NCBI RefSeq assembly: GCF_947486615.1
Contig: NZ_CANKUD010000016.1
Span: forward strand, 1 to 64,000
DNA: 64,000 nucleotides
Source of the DNA: an uncultured Modestobacter sp.
GTDB taxonomy: Bacteria > Actinomycetota > Actinomycetes > Mycobacteriales > Geodermatophilaceae
Direction of reading: 5' to 3'
Part shown: positions 46,534 to 53,960 of the stretch, one piece after another
Layout: each line of letters opens with the position of its first letter
Position numbering within the stretch: the first letter of the stretch is position 1
Position numbers and translations under genes: made by a program
The notes under the pieces: generated by a model
Database searches by the model: none
What the model saw: only the letters and a program-made list of their open reading frames with translations
What the model was told of the DNA's origin: nothing

Positions 46534-47694
46534 GTGCTGCCGGACGGATCGACGCGTTCCCTCGGGCTGTCCGACGTGGCTGCCCGCGCGGGGGTCTCGC
46601 ACCAGACGGTGTCCCGGGTGGTCAACGGCCACCCGAACGTCGCACCGAGCACCCGCGAGCGGGTGCAGCAGGCCATCGCCGAGCTCGGCTACCGGCCCAA
46701 CACCGCCGCTCGCGCGCTGGTGACCGGCTCGACCAGGACCCTCGGCCTGGTCACCTCGCACATCAACCAGTACGGCCCGGCGCAGACGCTCCTCGGGCTG
46801 GAGAAGGCCGCCCGCGCCGCGGGCTACTCGCTGAGCGTCGCCATCCTCGACGACGACAGCGAGATCGCGATGCGCGAGGCGGTCGACCGGTTCGTCGGTC
46901 AGTCGGTCGACGCGGTGGTCGCGCTGTCCACCTACGGTCAGGCCGTCGATGCGCTGCGCCGGTTCGACGTGCCGGTGCCGCTGATCGCCGTCCAGGTCGG
47001 CCGGGACGACGCCCGGCCCACCGTCTGGGTGGACCAGGAGGCCGGCGCCGCGCTGGCCACCCGGCACCTGCTCGACCTCGGGCACCGGACGGTGCACCAC
47101 GTGACCGGTCCGGGGGACTCCCTGGAGGCGCGGGGCCGTCGGATCGGCTGGCGACGCGAGCTGGAGGCCGCCGGTGCGCCGGTGCCCGAGGTCCTGGGCG
47201 GGAACTGGTGGCCCTCCTCCGGGTACGCGGCGGGGCTGGAGCTCGCCGCACGGGCGCGGGCCACGCGCGGTACGGCCGACGAGGTCACGGCTGTCTTCGT
47301 GGCCAACGACCAGATGGCGCTGGGTGTGCTCAACGCGCTCTGCGAGGAGGGCCTGTCGGTGCCCGGGGACATCAGCGTCGTGGGCTTCGACGACGTCCCC
47401 GAGTGCCCCTACTACCGCCCGCCGCTGACCACGGTGCGCCAGGACTTCGCCGAGCTGGGGCGCCGGGGTGTCCAGCTGGTGCTCGCCCGGCTGCGCGGCG
47501 AGGAGCTGGAGGCCGATCCCGTGCTGCCCGAGCTGGTGGTGCGGGCGTCCACCGGGCCGAGCCCTGGTCGCTCGACGAGCGGTTTGACGGAGCCGATGTT
47601 AGCGCTAACAATCACGACTCGTGCCGCGTCTCGCGGTCGATCTGACCGCGGAGACGCGCCCATCACCGATGGGCGGGAGGGAACCCTGACATGA
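46534..47694 (+). CDS. LacI-family repressor of the arabinose locus
   Basis: 386 residues. HTH: LGLSDVAARAGVSHQTVSRV, then NGHPNVAPSTRERVQQAIAE and the hinge YRPNTAARALVTG. The sugar-binding domain runs to about residue 345 (ISVVGFDDVPECPYYRPPLT). The last ~38 residues are unlike the family and are encoded by DNA that also carries the araB promoter and operator. The stop overlaps the araB ATG (ATGA). It probably represses both the transport and ara operons and is released by sugar. Confidence 0.92.
   Translation: MLPDGSTRSLGLSDVAARAGVSHQTVSRVVNGHPNVAPSTRERVQQAIAELGYRPNTAARALVTGSTRTLGLVTSHINQYGPAQTLLGLEKAARAAGYSLSVAILDDDSEIAMREAVDRFVGQSVDAVVALSTYGQAVDALRRFDVPVPLIAVQVGRDDARPTVWVDQEAGAALATRHLLDLGHRTVHHVTGPGDSLEARGRRIGWRRELEAAGAPVPEVLGGNWWPSSGYAAGLELAARARATRGTADEVTAVFVANDQMALGVLNALCEEGLSVPGDISVVGFDDVPECPYYRPPLTTVRQDFAELGRRGVQLVLARLRGEELEADPVLPELVVRASTGPSPGRSTSGLTEPMLALTITTRAASRGRSDRGDAPITDGREGTLT
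47584..47612 (+). promoter_or_regulatory. araBDA promoter and operator inside the repressor gene
   Basis: TTGACG at 47584-47589 and an AACAAT-like -10 at 47607-47612 frame the perfect palindrome TGTTAGCGCTAACA (47597-47610). The whole unit sits in the last ~37 codons of the LacI gene, 80 bases before araB. It shares the TTGACG-then-operator design with the 42219 site. Confidence 0.78.
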
Positions 47695-49349
47695 CGACGG
47701 ACGTCACCGGAGCGATCGACTCCGGGCGCACGGCCCTGGGCATCGAACTCGGGTCCACCCGGATCAAGGCGGTGCTGATCGGGCCGGACCACGAGCCCCT
47801 GGCGGTCGGCAGCCACGACTGGGAGAACCAGCTCGTCGACGGCCTCTGGACCTACTCGCTGGACGAGGTCTGGTCCGGGGTGCAGCAGAGCGTGGCAGCG
47901 CTGGCCGAGGACGTGCGGCGCCGGCACGGGGTCGAGCTGACCGGGGTGGGCGCGCTCGGGGTGTCGGCGATGATGCACGGCTACCTCGCCTTCGACGCCG
48001 ACGGGACGCTGCTCGCACCGTTCCGCACCTGGCGGAACACCAACACCGGCCGGGCGACCGAGCGGCTGTCCGCCGAGTTCGGGGTCAACATCCCGCACCG
48101 GTGGAGCGTTGCGCACCTCTACCAGGCAGTTCTGGACGGCGAGGAGCACATCGGCCGGATCGACCACCTGACGACCCTGGCCGGCTACGTGCACTGGCAG
48201 CTCACCGGCGAGAAGGTGCTCGGCGTCGGTGACGCCAGCGGCATGTTCCCGATCGACGCCGCCACCGGCGGGTACGACGCCACCATGCTGGCCCGCTTCG
48301 ACGAGCTGGCCGCCGAGGCCGGGGCGCAGCTGGGCCTCGCCGGGCTGCTGCCCGCCGTCGCCGTCGCCGGCCAGCCGGCCGGCGCGCTCACCGAGGCCGG
48401 CGCGCGGCTGCTCGACCCGGCCGGACGGCTGCGGGCCGGTACCCCGCTGTGCCCGCCCGAGGGGGACGCGGGCACCGGCATGGTCGCCACCAACTCCGTC
48501 GCGCCCCGCACCGGCAACGTCTCAGCCGGCACCAGCATCTTCGCCATGGTCGTGCTCGAGGGTGACCTCGCCGGGGTGCACCGCGAGCTGGACCTGGTGA
48601 CCACGCCGGCCGGTGACCCGGTGGCGATGGTGCACTGCAACAACGGGGCAAGCGAGCTCGACGCCTGGGCCGGGCTGTTCGGCCAGTTCGCCCGGGCGCT
48701 CGGGGCCGAGGTCGACTCCGCGCAGGTGTTCCAGACCCTGTTCACCGCGGCGCTGGACGGCGCCCGCGACGGCGGCGGGATGCTCGCCTACAACTACCTC
48801 TCCGGTGAGCCGATCACCGACTTCGAGGAGGGCCGGCCGCTCTTCCTGCGCTCCCCGGACAGCCCGCTGGACCTGGGCAGCTTCATGCGCACCCAGCTGT
48901 TCTCCTCGCTGGCCACGCTGCGGATCGGGATGGACGTGCTGCTGCAGGCCGAGGGCGTGCAGCTGGACCGGATGTTCGCCCACGGTGGCCTCTTCAAGAC
49001 CGAGGGCGTGGCGCAGCGGTTCCTGGCCGCCGCGATCGACACCCCGGTATCGGTCGGCGACGTGGCCGCGGAGGGCGGTGCCTGGGGCATCGCCGTCCTG
49101 GCCGCCTTCGCCACCGGCCGTGCACCGGGGCAGAGCCTGGCCGACTACCTGGACACCGCGGTCTTCGCCGGCACCAGCATGCAGACGCACCTGCCCGACC
49201 CGGACGACGTCGCGGGCTTCGACGCCTTCATGCGCCGGTACGTCGCGGCCCTCCCGGTCGAGCGGGCCGCCGTGGCGCACGTCGCCGTCGGCGACCGGCC
49301 GACCGACCCGACCCCGTCCGCCGCCACCACCGAGGAGCAGCCGGCATGA
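47691..49349 (+). CDS. araB: FGGY-family sugar kinase, probable L-ribulokinase
   Basis: 552 residues. ALGIELGSTRIKAVLIGPDH is the phosphate 1 motif; ALGVSAMMHGYLAFDADG and RTWRNTNTGRATERLSAEF the sugar-binding region; NVSAGTSIFAMVVLEGDL the phosphate 2 region. It belongs to the long FGGY type found beside araD and araA in actinobacteria and bifidobacteria, so L-ribulose is the likely substrate. ATGA overlaps on both sides. Confidence 0.88.
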   Translation: MTTDVTGAIDSGRTALGIELGSTRIKAVLIGPDHEPLAVGSHDWENQLVDGLWTYSLDEVWSGVQQSVAALAEDVRRRHGVELTGVGALGVSAMMHGYLAFDADGTLLAPFRTWRNTNTGRATERLSAEFGVNIPHRWSVAHLYQAVLDGEEHIGRIDHLTTLAGYVHWQLTGEKVLGVGDASGMFPIDAATGGYDATMLARFDELAAEAGAQLGLAGLLPAVAVAGQPAGALTEAGARLLDPAGRLRAGTPLCPPEGDAGTGMVATNSVAPRTGNVSAGTSIFAMVVLEGDLAGVHRELDLVTTPAGDPVAMVHCNNGASELDAWAGLFGQFARALGAEVDSAQVFQTLFTAALDGARDGGGMLAYNYLSGEPITDFEEGRPLFLRSPDSPLDLGSFMRTQLFSSLATLRIGMDVLLQAEGVQLDRMFAHGGLFKTEGVAQRFLAAAIDTPVSVGDVAAEGGAWGIAVLAAFATGRAPGQSLADYLDTAVFAGTSMQTHLPDPDDVAGFDAFMRRYVAALPVERAAVAHVAVGDRPTDPTPSAATTEEQPA

Positions 49350-50029
49350 CCGCCACCCCCACCCGCACCGAGCAGGGCACGCTACGGGCGCAGCGCGAGC
49401 ACGTCGCCCACCTGCACTCCTACCTGACCCGCTACGAGCTGGTCACCTGGACCTCGGGCAACGTGTCCGAGCGGGTGCCCGGCGAGGACCTGTTCGTCAT
49501 CAAGGGCAGCGGCGTCGAGTACGACCAGCTGACCTGGGAGGGCATCACCGTCTGCGACCTGGACGGCAACGCCGTCGACGGCGTCCGGGCGCCGTCGTCC
49601 GACACCGCGGCGCACGCCTACGTCTACCGGAACATGCCCGAGGTCAACGGCCAGGTGCACACGCACAGCACCTACGCCGCGGCCTGGGCGGCCCGGCACG
49701 AGGAGATCCCCTGCGTGCTCACCGCGATGGCCGACGAGTTCGGCGGCCCGATCCCGGTGGGGCCCTTCGCGCTGATCGGTGACGACTCGATCGGCCAGGG
49801 CATCGTCGGGACGCTGCAGGGGCACCGCTCGCCGGCGGTGCTGATGAAGAACCACGGCGTCTTCACCATCGGGCCCTCGGCGAAGGCCGCGGTCAAGGCC
49901 GCCGTCATGACCGAGGACGTCGCCCGCACCGTGCACCTCTCCCGCCAGCTGGGGGAGCCCAAGCCCATCGCGCAGGCGGACATCGACTCGCTGTACGCGC
50001 GCTACCAGAACGTCTACGGACAGCGATGA
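49346..50029 (+). CDS. araD: L-ribulose-5-phosphate 4-epimerase
   Basis: 227 residues, class II aldolase fold. [23 protein letters not shown] and the zinc histidines in [20 protein letters not shown], plus [20 protein letters not shown], match AraD. It makes D-xylulose 5-phosphate. Overlaps araB by ATGA. Confidence 0.94.
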   Translation: MTATPTRTEQGTLRAQREHVAHLHSYLTRYELVTWTSGNVSERVPGEDLFVIKGSGVEYDQLTWEGITVCDLDGNAVDGVRAPSSDTAAHAYVYRNMPEVNGQVHTHSTYAAAWAARHEEIPCVLTAMADEFGGPIPVGPFALIGDDSIGQGIVGTLQGHRSPAVLMKNHGVFTIGPSAKAAVKAAVMTEDVARTVHLSRQLGEPKPIAQADIDSLYARYQNVYGQR

Positions 50030-50040
50030 AGGAGCAACGA

Positions 50041-51543
50041 GTGGCATTCGACGGCCAGGAGATCTGGTTCCTCACCGGCAGCCAGGGGCTGTACGGCGAG
50101 GAGACCCTCCAGCAGGTGGCGGAGCAGTCCCAGCGGGTCGCCGAGACCCTGGACGGCGCGGACGCCGTGCCGGTGCGGGTCGTCTGGAAGCCGGTGCTCA
50201 CCGACGCCGGCGCGATCCGGTCGATGATGGGCCAGGCGAACGAGGACCCGAACTGCCTCGGCGTCATCACCTGGATGCACACCTTCTCCCCGGCGAAGAT
50301 GTGGATCAGCGGGCTGGACGCGCTGCGCAAGCCGCTGCTGCACCTGCACACCCAGGCCGACGCCGCCCTGCCGTGGGCGACGATCGACATGGACTTCATG
50401 AACCTCAACCAGGCCGCCCACGGCGACCGGGAGTACGGGTTCATGCTCACCCGGCTGCGCACCCCGCGCACCACCGTCTCCGGCCACGCGGGCAACCCGC
50501 GGGTGCAGGCCCGGGTCGGCTCCTGGGCCCGCGCCGCCGCCGGTGCCGCGGCCGCCCGCGGCCTGAAGCTGGCCCGCTTCGGCGACAACATGCGCAACGT
50601 CGCCGTCACCGAGGGCGACAAGGTCGAGGCGGAGATCCGCTTCGGCATGTCGGTGAACACCTGGGGCGTCAACGACCTGGTCGCGGTGGTCGAGCGGGTC
50701 TCCGACTCCGCCGTCGACGCGGTGGTGGCCGAGTACGGCGACCTCTACGACATGGACGCCGACCTGCGCCCCGGTGGCGACCGGCACCACAGCGTCCGCT
50801 ACCAGGCCCGGATCGAGGTGGCGCTGCGGTCGTTCCTGACCGACGGCGGCTTCGGCGCGTTCACCACGAACTTCGAGGACCTCGGCGGGCTGCGGCAGCT
50901 GCCCGGCCTCGCCGTCCAGCGGCTGATGGCCGACGGGTACGGCTTCGGCGGCGAGGGCGACTGGAAGACCTCCGCCCTGCTGCGGGTGCTCAAGGTCGCC
51001 GCCCAGGGCCTGCCCGGTGGCACCTCCTTCATGGAGGACTACACCTACGACCTGGCCTCGGAGACCCCGAAGATCCTCGGCGCGCACATGCTCGAGGTGT
51101 GCCCGACGATCGCGGGGGAGAAGCCGCGGCTGGAGGTGCACCCGCTGGGCATCGGCGGCCGCGAGGACCCGGCCCGCCTGGTGTTCAGCGCCGCCCCCGC
51201 CGCCGGCATCACCATCGGCTGGTCGGACTTGGGCGACCGGTTCCGCTGGGTCGCCAACGAGGTCGACGTCGTCGAGCCCTCCGAGCCGCTGCCGAACCTC
51301 CCGGTCGCCCGGGCGGTCTGGGAGCCCCGGCCGGACTTCGAGACGGCGACCGAGGGCTGGCTGACCGCCGGCGGGCCGCACCACACGGTGCTGTCCACCC
51401 AGCTGGGTGCCGACGAGCTGACCGACCTGGCCGAGGTCTTCCAGACCGAGCTGGTGCTCATCGACGCCGACACCACCCGCCGCAGCCTGGCCAAGGAGCT
51501 GCGCTGGAGCGCCGCCTACCACCGGCTCAACCAGCGCCTCTGA
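50041..51543 (+). CDS. araA: L-arabinose isomerase
   Basis: 500 residues, the same length as the E. coli enzyme. [20 protein letters not shown] start, [32 protein letters not shown] and [20 protein letters not shown] are AraA hallmarks. GTG at 50041 is preferred over the upstream ATG at 50026 because AAGGAG lies 7 bases before it and the protein then starts at the family position. It converts L-arabinose to L-ribulose, the first pathway step. Confidence 0.95.
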   Translation: MAFDGQEIWFLTGSQGLYGEETLQQVAEQSQRVAETLDGADAVPVRVVWKPVLTDAGAIRSMMGQANEDPNCLGVITWMHTFSPAKMWISGLDALRKPLLHLHTQADAALPWATIDMDFMNLNQAAHGDREYGFMLTRLRTPRTTVSGHAGNPRVQARVGSWARAAAGAAAARGLKLARFGDNMRNVAVTEGDKVEAEIRFGMSVNTWGVNDLVAVVERVSDSAVDAVVAEYGDLYDMDADLRPGGDRHHSVRYQARIEVALRSFLTDGGFGAFTTNFEDLGGLRQLPGLAVQRLMADGYGFGGEGDWKTSALLRVLKVAAQGLPGGTSFMEDYTYDLASETPKILGAHMLEVCPTIAGEKPRLEVHPLGIGGREDPARLVFSAAPAAGITIGWSDLGDRFRWVANEVDVVEPSEPLPNLPVARAVWEPRPDFETATEGWLTAGGPHHTVLSTQLGADELTDLAEVFQTELVLIDADTTRRSLAKELRWSAAYHRLNQRL

Positions 51544-51546
51544 TCT

Positions 51547-51592
51547 CCGGTCACCCGTAGCGGGACTCTCCCGAGTGGCCGCGGGTGACCGG
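51547..51592 (+). terminator. First terminator of the ara operon
   Basis: CCGGTCACCCG (51547-51557) pairs with CGGGTGACCGG (51582-51592); the loop holds an inner CGGGA/TCCCG hairpin. It begins 3 bases past the araA stop. Confidence 0.8.
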
Positions 51593-51601
51593 ACCCCACC
51601 T

Positions 51602-51637
51602 CGACGCCCCGACCAGGACTTCCTGGCCGGGGCGTCG
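51602..51637 (+). terminator. Second terminator of the ara operon
   Basis: Arms 51602-51618 and 51621-51637 pair over 17 positions with one mismatch. Together with the first hairpin it marks the edge of the core region; downstream gene style changes. Confidence 0.78.
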
Positions 51638-51788
51638 TCGTAGCAGGGACGAGGCAGAGCTCGAGGCAGCGGTCGGAGGGGGCGCTCGGCGGTCAGCAGG
51701 CGTCCGTGGGGACGCAGATCTCCTCACCGCGCAATGCGCTGTTCTCGCCTTCACGGTTTCGAGCACCTTGGTGACGGTCGCAACGGCC

Positions 51789-51816
51789 ATACAACATAAC
51801 GTCCTTTATGTTGTAT
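51789..51816. repeat. Palindrome with CGTCCT core (family B, copy 1)
   Basis: Perfect 11-bp arms ATACAACATAA and TTATGTTGTAT around CGTCCT. The core AACGTCCTTTAT recurs at 52862 and 56343. The 11-6-11 geometry resembles a tyrosine-recombinase crossover site, but an operator is equally possible. Confidence 0.8.
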
Positions 51817-51880
51817 GTCCTCGATGTCCGCTGTCGATGGTTCGCCGTAGGCTCGTCCTGCGAGAGCTCAGCATCCAAGC

Positions 51881-51922
51881 GGCCGACGGCCGACGGCCGA
51901 CGGCCGACGGCCGACGGCCGAC
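51881..51922. repeat. Heptanucleotide tandem repeat (GGCCGAC)6
   Basis: Six exact copies of GGCCGAC followed by a partial GGC. It is not inside a convincing gene. A unit length of 7 would shift frame on any change in copy number. Confidence 0.95.
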
Positions 51923-52016
51923 GGCTGGCGCGGCGTCGCGGGCACACGCCCAGCTTCGTGACTATCTGTGACGTCAGCCTTCTCCTGCGTTCGAGTAGGC
52001 GTTGACCGATTGCACG

Positions 52017-52391
52017 TCAGGTCGACTTACCGGTGGACCGGCGATTCAGGTCGTCTATCAGTTCGCGCCACTGCTTAGCTATGTGCAGTCGCAACTTCGA
52101 GTCGGGTGTGACTAGTTCAAATCTCACGTAGAAAGTTCCAAGGCTGCGCTTAATCACCCTTGTCCCCGGAGGGAGTGTCAGTAGATTTTCGTCTGGCAGT
52201 CTGCGCAGCGGGACGATGAATCGGATTGGTATTAGTACCATCTCGTCATCTGGGAAAGCGCCCACAATGTAGGTGAGGCCGCCGGTGAGGGCGATCCCGA
52301 TCTGAGCCTTGCTGGGGTCCTTACCCGTTTCGTTCTGGATAAGTGATCGCGCTGAAGTCAACTTGGCAGCTCGAGATCCAGGTAGTCGCAC
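52017..52391 (-). CDS. Hypothetical protein, no family recognised
   Basis: 124 residues, mixed alpha/beta composition: SARSLIQNETGKDPSKAQIG, LTYIVGAFPDDEMVLIPIRF, LGTFYVRFELVTPDSKLRLH, ending DLNRRSTGKST. The visibly lower GC content and normal amino acid balance contrast with the high-GC background and suggest transfer. GTG start at 52391; a TTG two codons upstream is possible. No ribosome binding site is clear. Confidence 0.55.
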   Translation of the reverse strand: MRLPGSRAAKLTSARSLIQNETGKDPSKAQIGIALTGGLTYIVGAFPDDEMVLIPIRFIVPLRRLPDENLLTLPPGTRVIKRSLGTFYVRFELVTPDSKLRLHIAKQWRELIDDLNRRSTGKST

Positions 52392-52520
52392 GCTCAATCC
52401 AAGGCGTCAATCGTTCAGTCAAAGGGTGCCTAGTGTGCAGCAAGCTAGGAGCCCGGAGCTAGGGGAGCGAACCGCACGGTCTGGACGACACGGCGATGGT
52501 CGCCGCCAACGGGTCAAGGG

Positions 52521-52820
52521 TCATGGCGCCGGAAAGTCGACGATCGTCTGGACTGTCCAGCGGACACCGAGCAGTTCCTCGACCGACTGTCGGAGGACTT
52601 GCCGGTTTAGGTCTTCGCCCATGATGTTGGCCAGCGGCGGTGAGGCGAACGACAGCGTGAGCGTGCCGTCGGCCAGGTCGTGCACCTTGGCGCTTAGCAG
52701 CAGCCCCTCAGTTGTGCGCCTGTGCCCGCGCACCACCCTCAGCAGCTCCGGCCAGATCCGCTGGACGTCGGCGGTCGTCAACGTGGGGTCGCCGCCGCCG
52801 GCTGGCTCGTCATCGGTCAT
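52521..52820 (-). CDS. Stand-alone DnaX (tau/gamma) C-terminal domain protein
   Basis: 99 residues matching only the C-terminal domain of actinobacterial DNA polymerase III tau/gamma: ADVQRIWPELLRVVRGHRRT, TTEGLLLSAKVHDLADGTLT, LSFASPPLANIM, and SVEELLGVRWTVQTIV align with the WP-x-RTTE-DGTL-LGVxW pattern of mycobacterial DnaX. No AAA+ domain is present and the frame is intact with its own ATG. TAGCTT 6 bases before the ATG suggests a leaderless start. It could compete for polymerase contacts, or be a captured fragment. Confidence 0.72.
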   Translation of the reverse strand: MTDDEPAGGGDPTLTTADVQRIWPELLRVVRGHRRTTEGLLLSAKVHDLADGTLTLSFASPPLANIMGEDLNRQVLRQSVEELLGVRWTVQTIVDFPAP

Positions 52821-52838
52821 GAGGCGAAGCTAGCGCCG

Positions 52839-52901
52839 CGGTCCGACAGGCACCCGCTAATAACGTCCCTTATTAGCGGATGAGTCGTGGTGGGTAGCTG
52901 C
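52839..52901. repeat. Composite repeat module (family B, copy 2)
   Basis: Contains CGGTCCGACAGG (52839-52850), a palindrome CCGCTAATAA-CGTCCC-TTATTAGCGG (52854-52879) and GGTAGCTGC (52893-52901). The same three blocks recur in order at 56318-56373. It lies upstream of the DnaX-domain gene. Confidence 0.82.
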
Positions 52902-53343
52902 CCCTCCGAAGAGCACCCTGATGTCGTTCTCTCCTAGGGCTAGACATCCAGGGGAGCCTCGGTCGTGGGTCAAGCGGACCCCAAGATCGCTCGGCGTGCC
53001 ACGAGCCTCATTACCTAACTAACTGAACACGGTCGACTACAGTGTGCTTGCGCTGCTGGCTTTGGGCCGAGCGAGGTGGGGAGTTGACTGCCAGCTTCTG
53101 GCTGGCGCAATTCCCTTGAGCAGCACGGGAGCTGCAGTGCCTGCTGTACGTAGTCCTTCCCGCTCGTTCGTTCGGCGCCTTGGCCGCCAAGCCCTTCGCT
53201 TGGTGGAAGAGGTCACGGTGGCCCTCCTCGCAGAGGGGGTGCTCCTCATTGTCCAGCAGTTGACGTGATCGCGTTCCCCCGCTCGGCATTCAGAATGCCG
53301 AGCGGGGGTACAAAGTGGCCAGAGCGACGACGTGATGGCGCGA
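52902..53343. other. Mostly gene-free stretch with a terminator
   Basis: A rightward frame 53044-53268 (74 residues, ending RRLGRQALRLVEEVTVALLA then EGVLLIVQQLT) is directly followed by a strong hairpin and might be a small gene, but it has no ribosome binding site and a cysteine-poor, generic composition; I leave it unassigned. Nothing else is seen. Confidence 0.4.
53276..53308. terminator. Strong intrinsic hairpin
   Basis: 16-bp perfect arms (53276-53291, 53293-53308) with a minimal loop; realistic folding opens the inner pairs. It separates the unassigned 53044 frame from the leftward gene ending at 53344 and can serve both. Confidence 0.75.
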
Positions 53344-53691
53344 TCAGACTCGACCCCCGGTCTCCTGCACGTATCCGCGAAGCCGATTCACCAGATCGGT
53401 CATGGTTTGCGCCAGGTCGCTAGCCTCGTCTTCGGTCATCGTCATGACCGTGTTGTGGATCGAGCCCATCTCCTTTGGCCCATCGTGAACGCGAGTGATG
53501 CGTTCGTGGAAGACTTGCATGTCGTGCTCAAGACTGGGGTCGAACTCGCCGGCGTCGATGGGAGCTGCATGGTGCCCCTGGGAGACCCAAGCATTGATCA
53601 GTCGTTCCTGAATGCGGCCCTTGCCGCGAGCGAGGATGTCTACAGCCAGGGACATCAGATAGAGCGAGTTTCGGGAATCCTGAGGTCGCAT
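53344..53691 (-). CDS. Hypothetical helical protein
   Basis: 115 residues from MRPQDSRNSLYLMSL. Mostly helix-forming: MSLAVDILARGKGRIQERLI, EHDMQVFHERITRVHD, MTEDEASDLAQTMTDLVNRL. No membrane segment. ATG at 53691 is chosen because TACGGT lies exactly 7 bases upstream (leaderless pattern); the open frame continues to 53787. It diverges from the PIN-protein gene across about 270 bp. No family recognised; it may be that gene's partner. Confidence 0.5.
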   Translation of the reverse strand: MRPQDSRNSLYLMSLAVDILARGKGRIQERLINAWVSQGHHAAPIDAGEFDPSLEHDMQVFHERITRVHDGPKEMGSIHNTVMTMTEDEASDLAQTMTDLVNRLRGYVQETGGRV

Positions 53692-53960
53692 GTCGCGGAC
53701 CGTAGACGCAACAGCCGACAGTTGCCGTCCCCAGCCGTGGCATCGGACCTCGTGCCTGGGCTCGATCGGCGACAGGACGTCCTCCATGCGGGGGCGGGAG
53801 ACCCGCCGGAGTAGCTCAAAGTGCGGCTACGAGGCGCTTCCGCAGCCAGTGACCGTTGGCCACTACGCACCCGAAGTTGCGGCGCCCCTTGGCCAGGGAG
53901 TCGGAAGAGGATGGCCCAGGCGTCTGGTCAAGAGTGACCGTCAACACTACGCTCATTGGC

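Larger units (their letters stand above)
51638..52016. other. Gene-poor junction at the start of the accessory region
   Basis: No confident gene. A leftward frame beginning MAVATVTKVLETVKA at 51790 abuts a palindrome but soon turns into low-complexity Arg/Pro sequence. A neighbouring frame ends NSALRGEEICVPTDAC, so a frameshifted small-gene relic is possible. Two repeats are listed separately. Confidence 0.45.

Noticed and set aside
51881-51922. CRISPR array
   Set aside because: The repeat unit is 7 bp with no spacers. No cas genes are present anywhere in the window.
53044-53268. Small rightward gene before a terminator
   Set aside because: The 74-residue frame ends just before a strong hairpin, but has no ribosome binding site, no recognisable family and an overlapping open frame of equal quality on the other strand. 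Left unassigned.
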